Shown here piece by piece: positions 6,193 through 6,620 of a DNA stretch of 6,620 bases (position 1 is its first letter; each line of letters begins with the position of its first letter). Origin of the DNA: an uncultured Oscillospiraceae bacterium. Lineage in GTDB: Bacteria; Bacillota; Clostridia; Oscillospirales; Ruminococcaceae. The notes beneath the pieces are model-generated. The model was not told the origin of the DNA, did no database searches, and saw only the letters and a list, made by a program, of their open reading frames with translations. The translations under genes and the position numbers were made by a program. The DNA lies in NCBI GenBank assembly GCA_900546885.1, contig UREN01000093.1, positions 1-6,620 of the forward strand, read 5' to 3'.

Positions 6193-6531
6193 CTATCCGG
6201 GAAAGTGTTGGTCAAGCGAGGCCTTCGTGGCCTTTAAGACGTCTTCTATTACACGAACCTGCTGTGTGGTACAGGAACCCAGCATTTTTAAGATGGAGTC
6301 AAAGGACGCTTGCCTTTCGGCAGGGGCGTTATCGTAAAGCAATTCGTCTGCACGCACTTCCAATGCGGCAGCCAAATCGGCAAATACAGCAAGGCTCAGC
6401 TTTGTATTGCCCGTCTCTATATGGCTCATATGGGTTACAGAGATACCTGCCAAACCAGCAAGCTCTTCCTGCGAGAGCTTGCGCGCCCGCCTTACCCTGC
6501 GTATTCTTTGACCGATTGCGTAATAATCCAT
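6193..6531 (-). CDS. Small XRE-family helix-turn-helix transcriptional regulator
   Basis: The 112-residue protein has an XRE/Cro-type DNA-binding domain at about 6-65. It begins IGQRIRRVRRARKLSQEELA, continues through the turn at AGIS and the recognition helix around 31-40 (SVTHMSHIETG), and ends with the typical ADLAAALEVRADELL. A short tail (66-112) has a predicted helical stretch, with no metal, protease or nuclease motif, so it is probably a dimerisation or signal-binding tail. The start is supported by AGGAAAA (plus-strand 6535-6541), with 7 nt between AGG and the ATG. The gene stands alone on the - strand with its own terminator and is clearly poorer in GC than the operon to its left. 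Such regulators often repress themselves or a divergent gene; here any divergent gene lies past the right edge. The target is unknown. Confidence 0.92.
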   Translation of the reverse strand: MDYYAIGQRIRRVRRARKLSQEELAGLAGISVTHMSHIETGNTKLSLAVFADLAAALEVRADELLYDNAPAERQASFDSILKMLGSCTTQQVRVIEDVLKATKASLDQHFPG

Positions 6532-6544
6532 ACATTTTCCTGCT

Positions 6545-6575
6545 TATATAATTAAATTATTACTTGAATTATATA
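6545..6575 (-). promoter_or_regulatory. Promoter and candidate operator of the XRE gene
   Basis: TATATAATT (6545-6553) and AATTATATA (6567-6575) form a perfect 9-bp inverted repeat with a 13-nt spacer, starting 13 nt upstream of the start codon. On the - strand the distal arm contains TATAAT, an exact -10 box, with only a weak -35 (TTAAAT) 17 nt upstream. An operator overlapping the -10 suits autorepression by the XRE protein. AT-rich DNA yields such repeats by chance fairly often, so the operator role is tentative. Confidence 0.45.
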
Positions 6576-6614
6576 GGCTGTTATGCTAATATTTAATAAA
6601 CTATATGGGCTATT
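6570..6614. repeat. Imperfect 13-bp direct repeat upstream of the XRE gene
   Basis: TATATAGGCTGTT (6570-6582) and TATATGGGCTATT (6602-6614) match at 11 of 13 positions with a 32-bp period, about three helical turns. The repeat lies upstream of the XRE gene and could be a binding site for it or for a divergent promoter past the edge. The function is unproven. Confidence 0.4.
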
Positions 6615-6620
6615 TTTTGC

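Noticed and set aside
5748..6551. 267-codon open frame on the + strand
   Set aside because: It crosses two terminators and lies antisense to the XRE gene. The product is Ala/Arg/Pro-rich, with no ribosome binding site or known motif.

Overview
The window looks like chromosomal DNA from a GC-rich, endospore-lineage member of the Clostridia. The best guess is an Oscillospiraceae/Ruminococcaceae-type gut anaerobe. This rests on a spoIIE gene, a Na/Pi cotransporter with a PhoU-like tail of the type common in Firmicutes, strong AGGAGG-type ribosome binding sites, and strongly GC-biased third codon positions. No species can be assigned from the sequence alone.

Layout. (1) Bases 2-1600, + strand: the C-terminal two thirds of the sporulation phosphatase SpoIIE, cut by the left edge. 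(2) Bases 1601-1908: a regulatory intergenic region. It has a GC-rich terminator-like hairpin and, unexpectedly, seven copies of TTTAC(A/T/G), mostly as ATTTTACA, which resemble the direct-repeat PhoP boxes of the Firmicute phosphate regulon. A candidate promoter and a ~120-nt leader follow. (3) Bases 1909-5735, + strand: a three-gene operon encoding a Na+/phosphate cotransporter with a C-terminal PhoU-like domain, an OmpR/PhoB-type response regulator, and a PhoR-like membrane histidine kinase. The first gap is 27 nt and the last two genes overlap by 4 nt. A GC-rich hairpin with a T6 tract follows. (4) Bases 5809-6128: about 320 nt with no gene I can support, holding short GC-rich repeats that include three 9-bp CCGGACA units. 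(5) Bases 6129-6620: a very strong bidirectional terminator, then a small XRE-family repressor on the - strand with an AT-rich upstream region carrying inverted and direct repeats. This end is visibly poorer in GC than the rest and may be the edge of an acquired segment.

How it works together (inference). The central operon reads as a self-contained phosphate-responsive module. The kinase would sense phosphate limitation and phosphorylate the regulator. The regulator would bind the TTTACA array upstream of its own operon and raise both the transporter and the two-component system. No Pst transporter or free-standing PhoU is present in the window; the only PhoU-like domain is fused to the transporter. 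SpoIIE and the XRE regulator appear to be separate transcription units.
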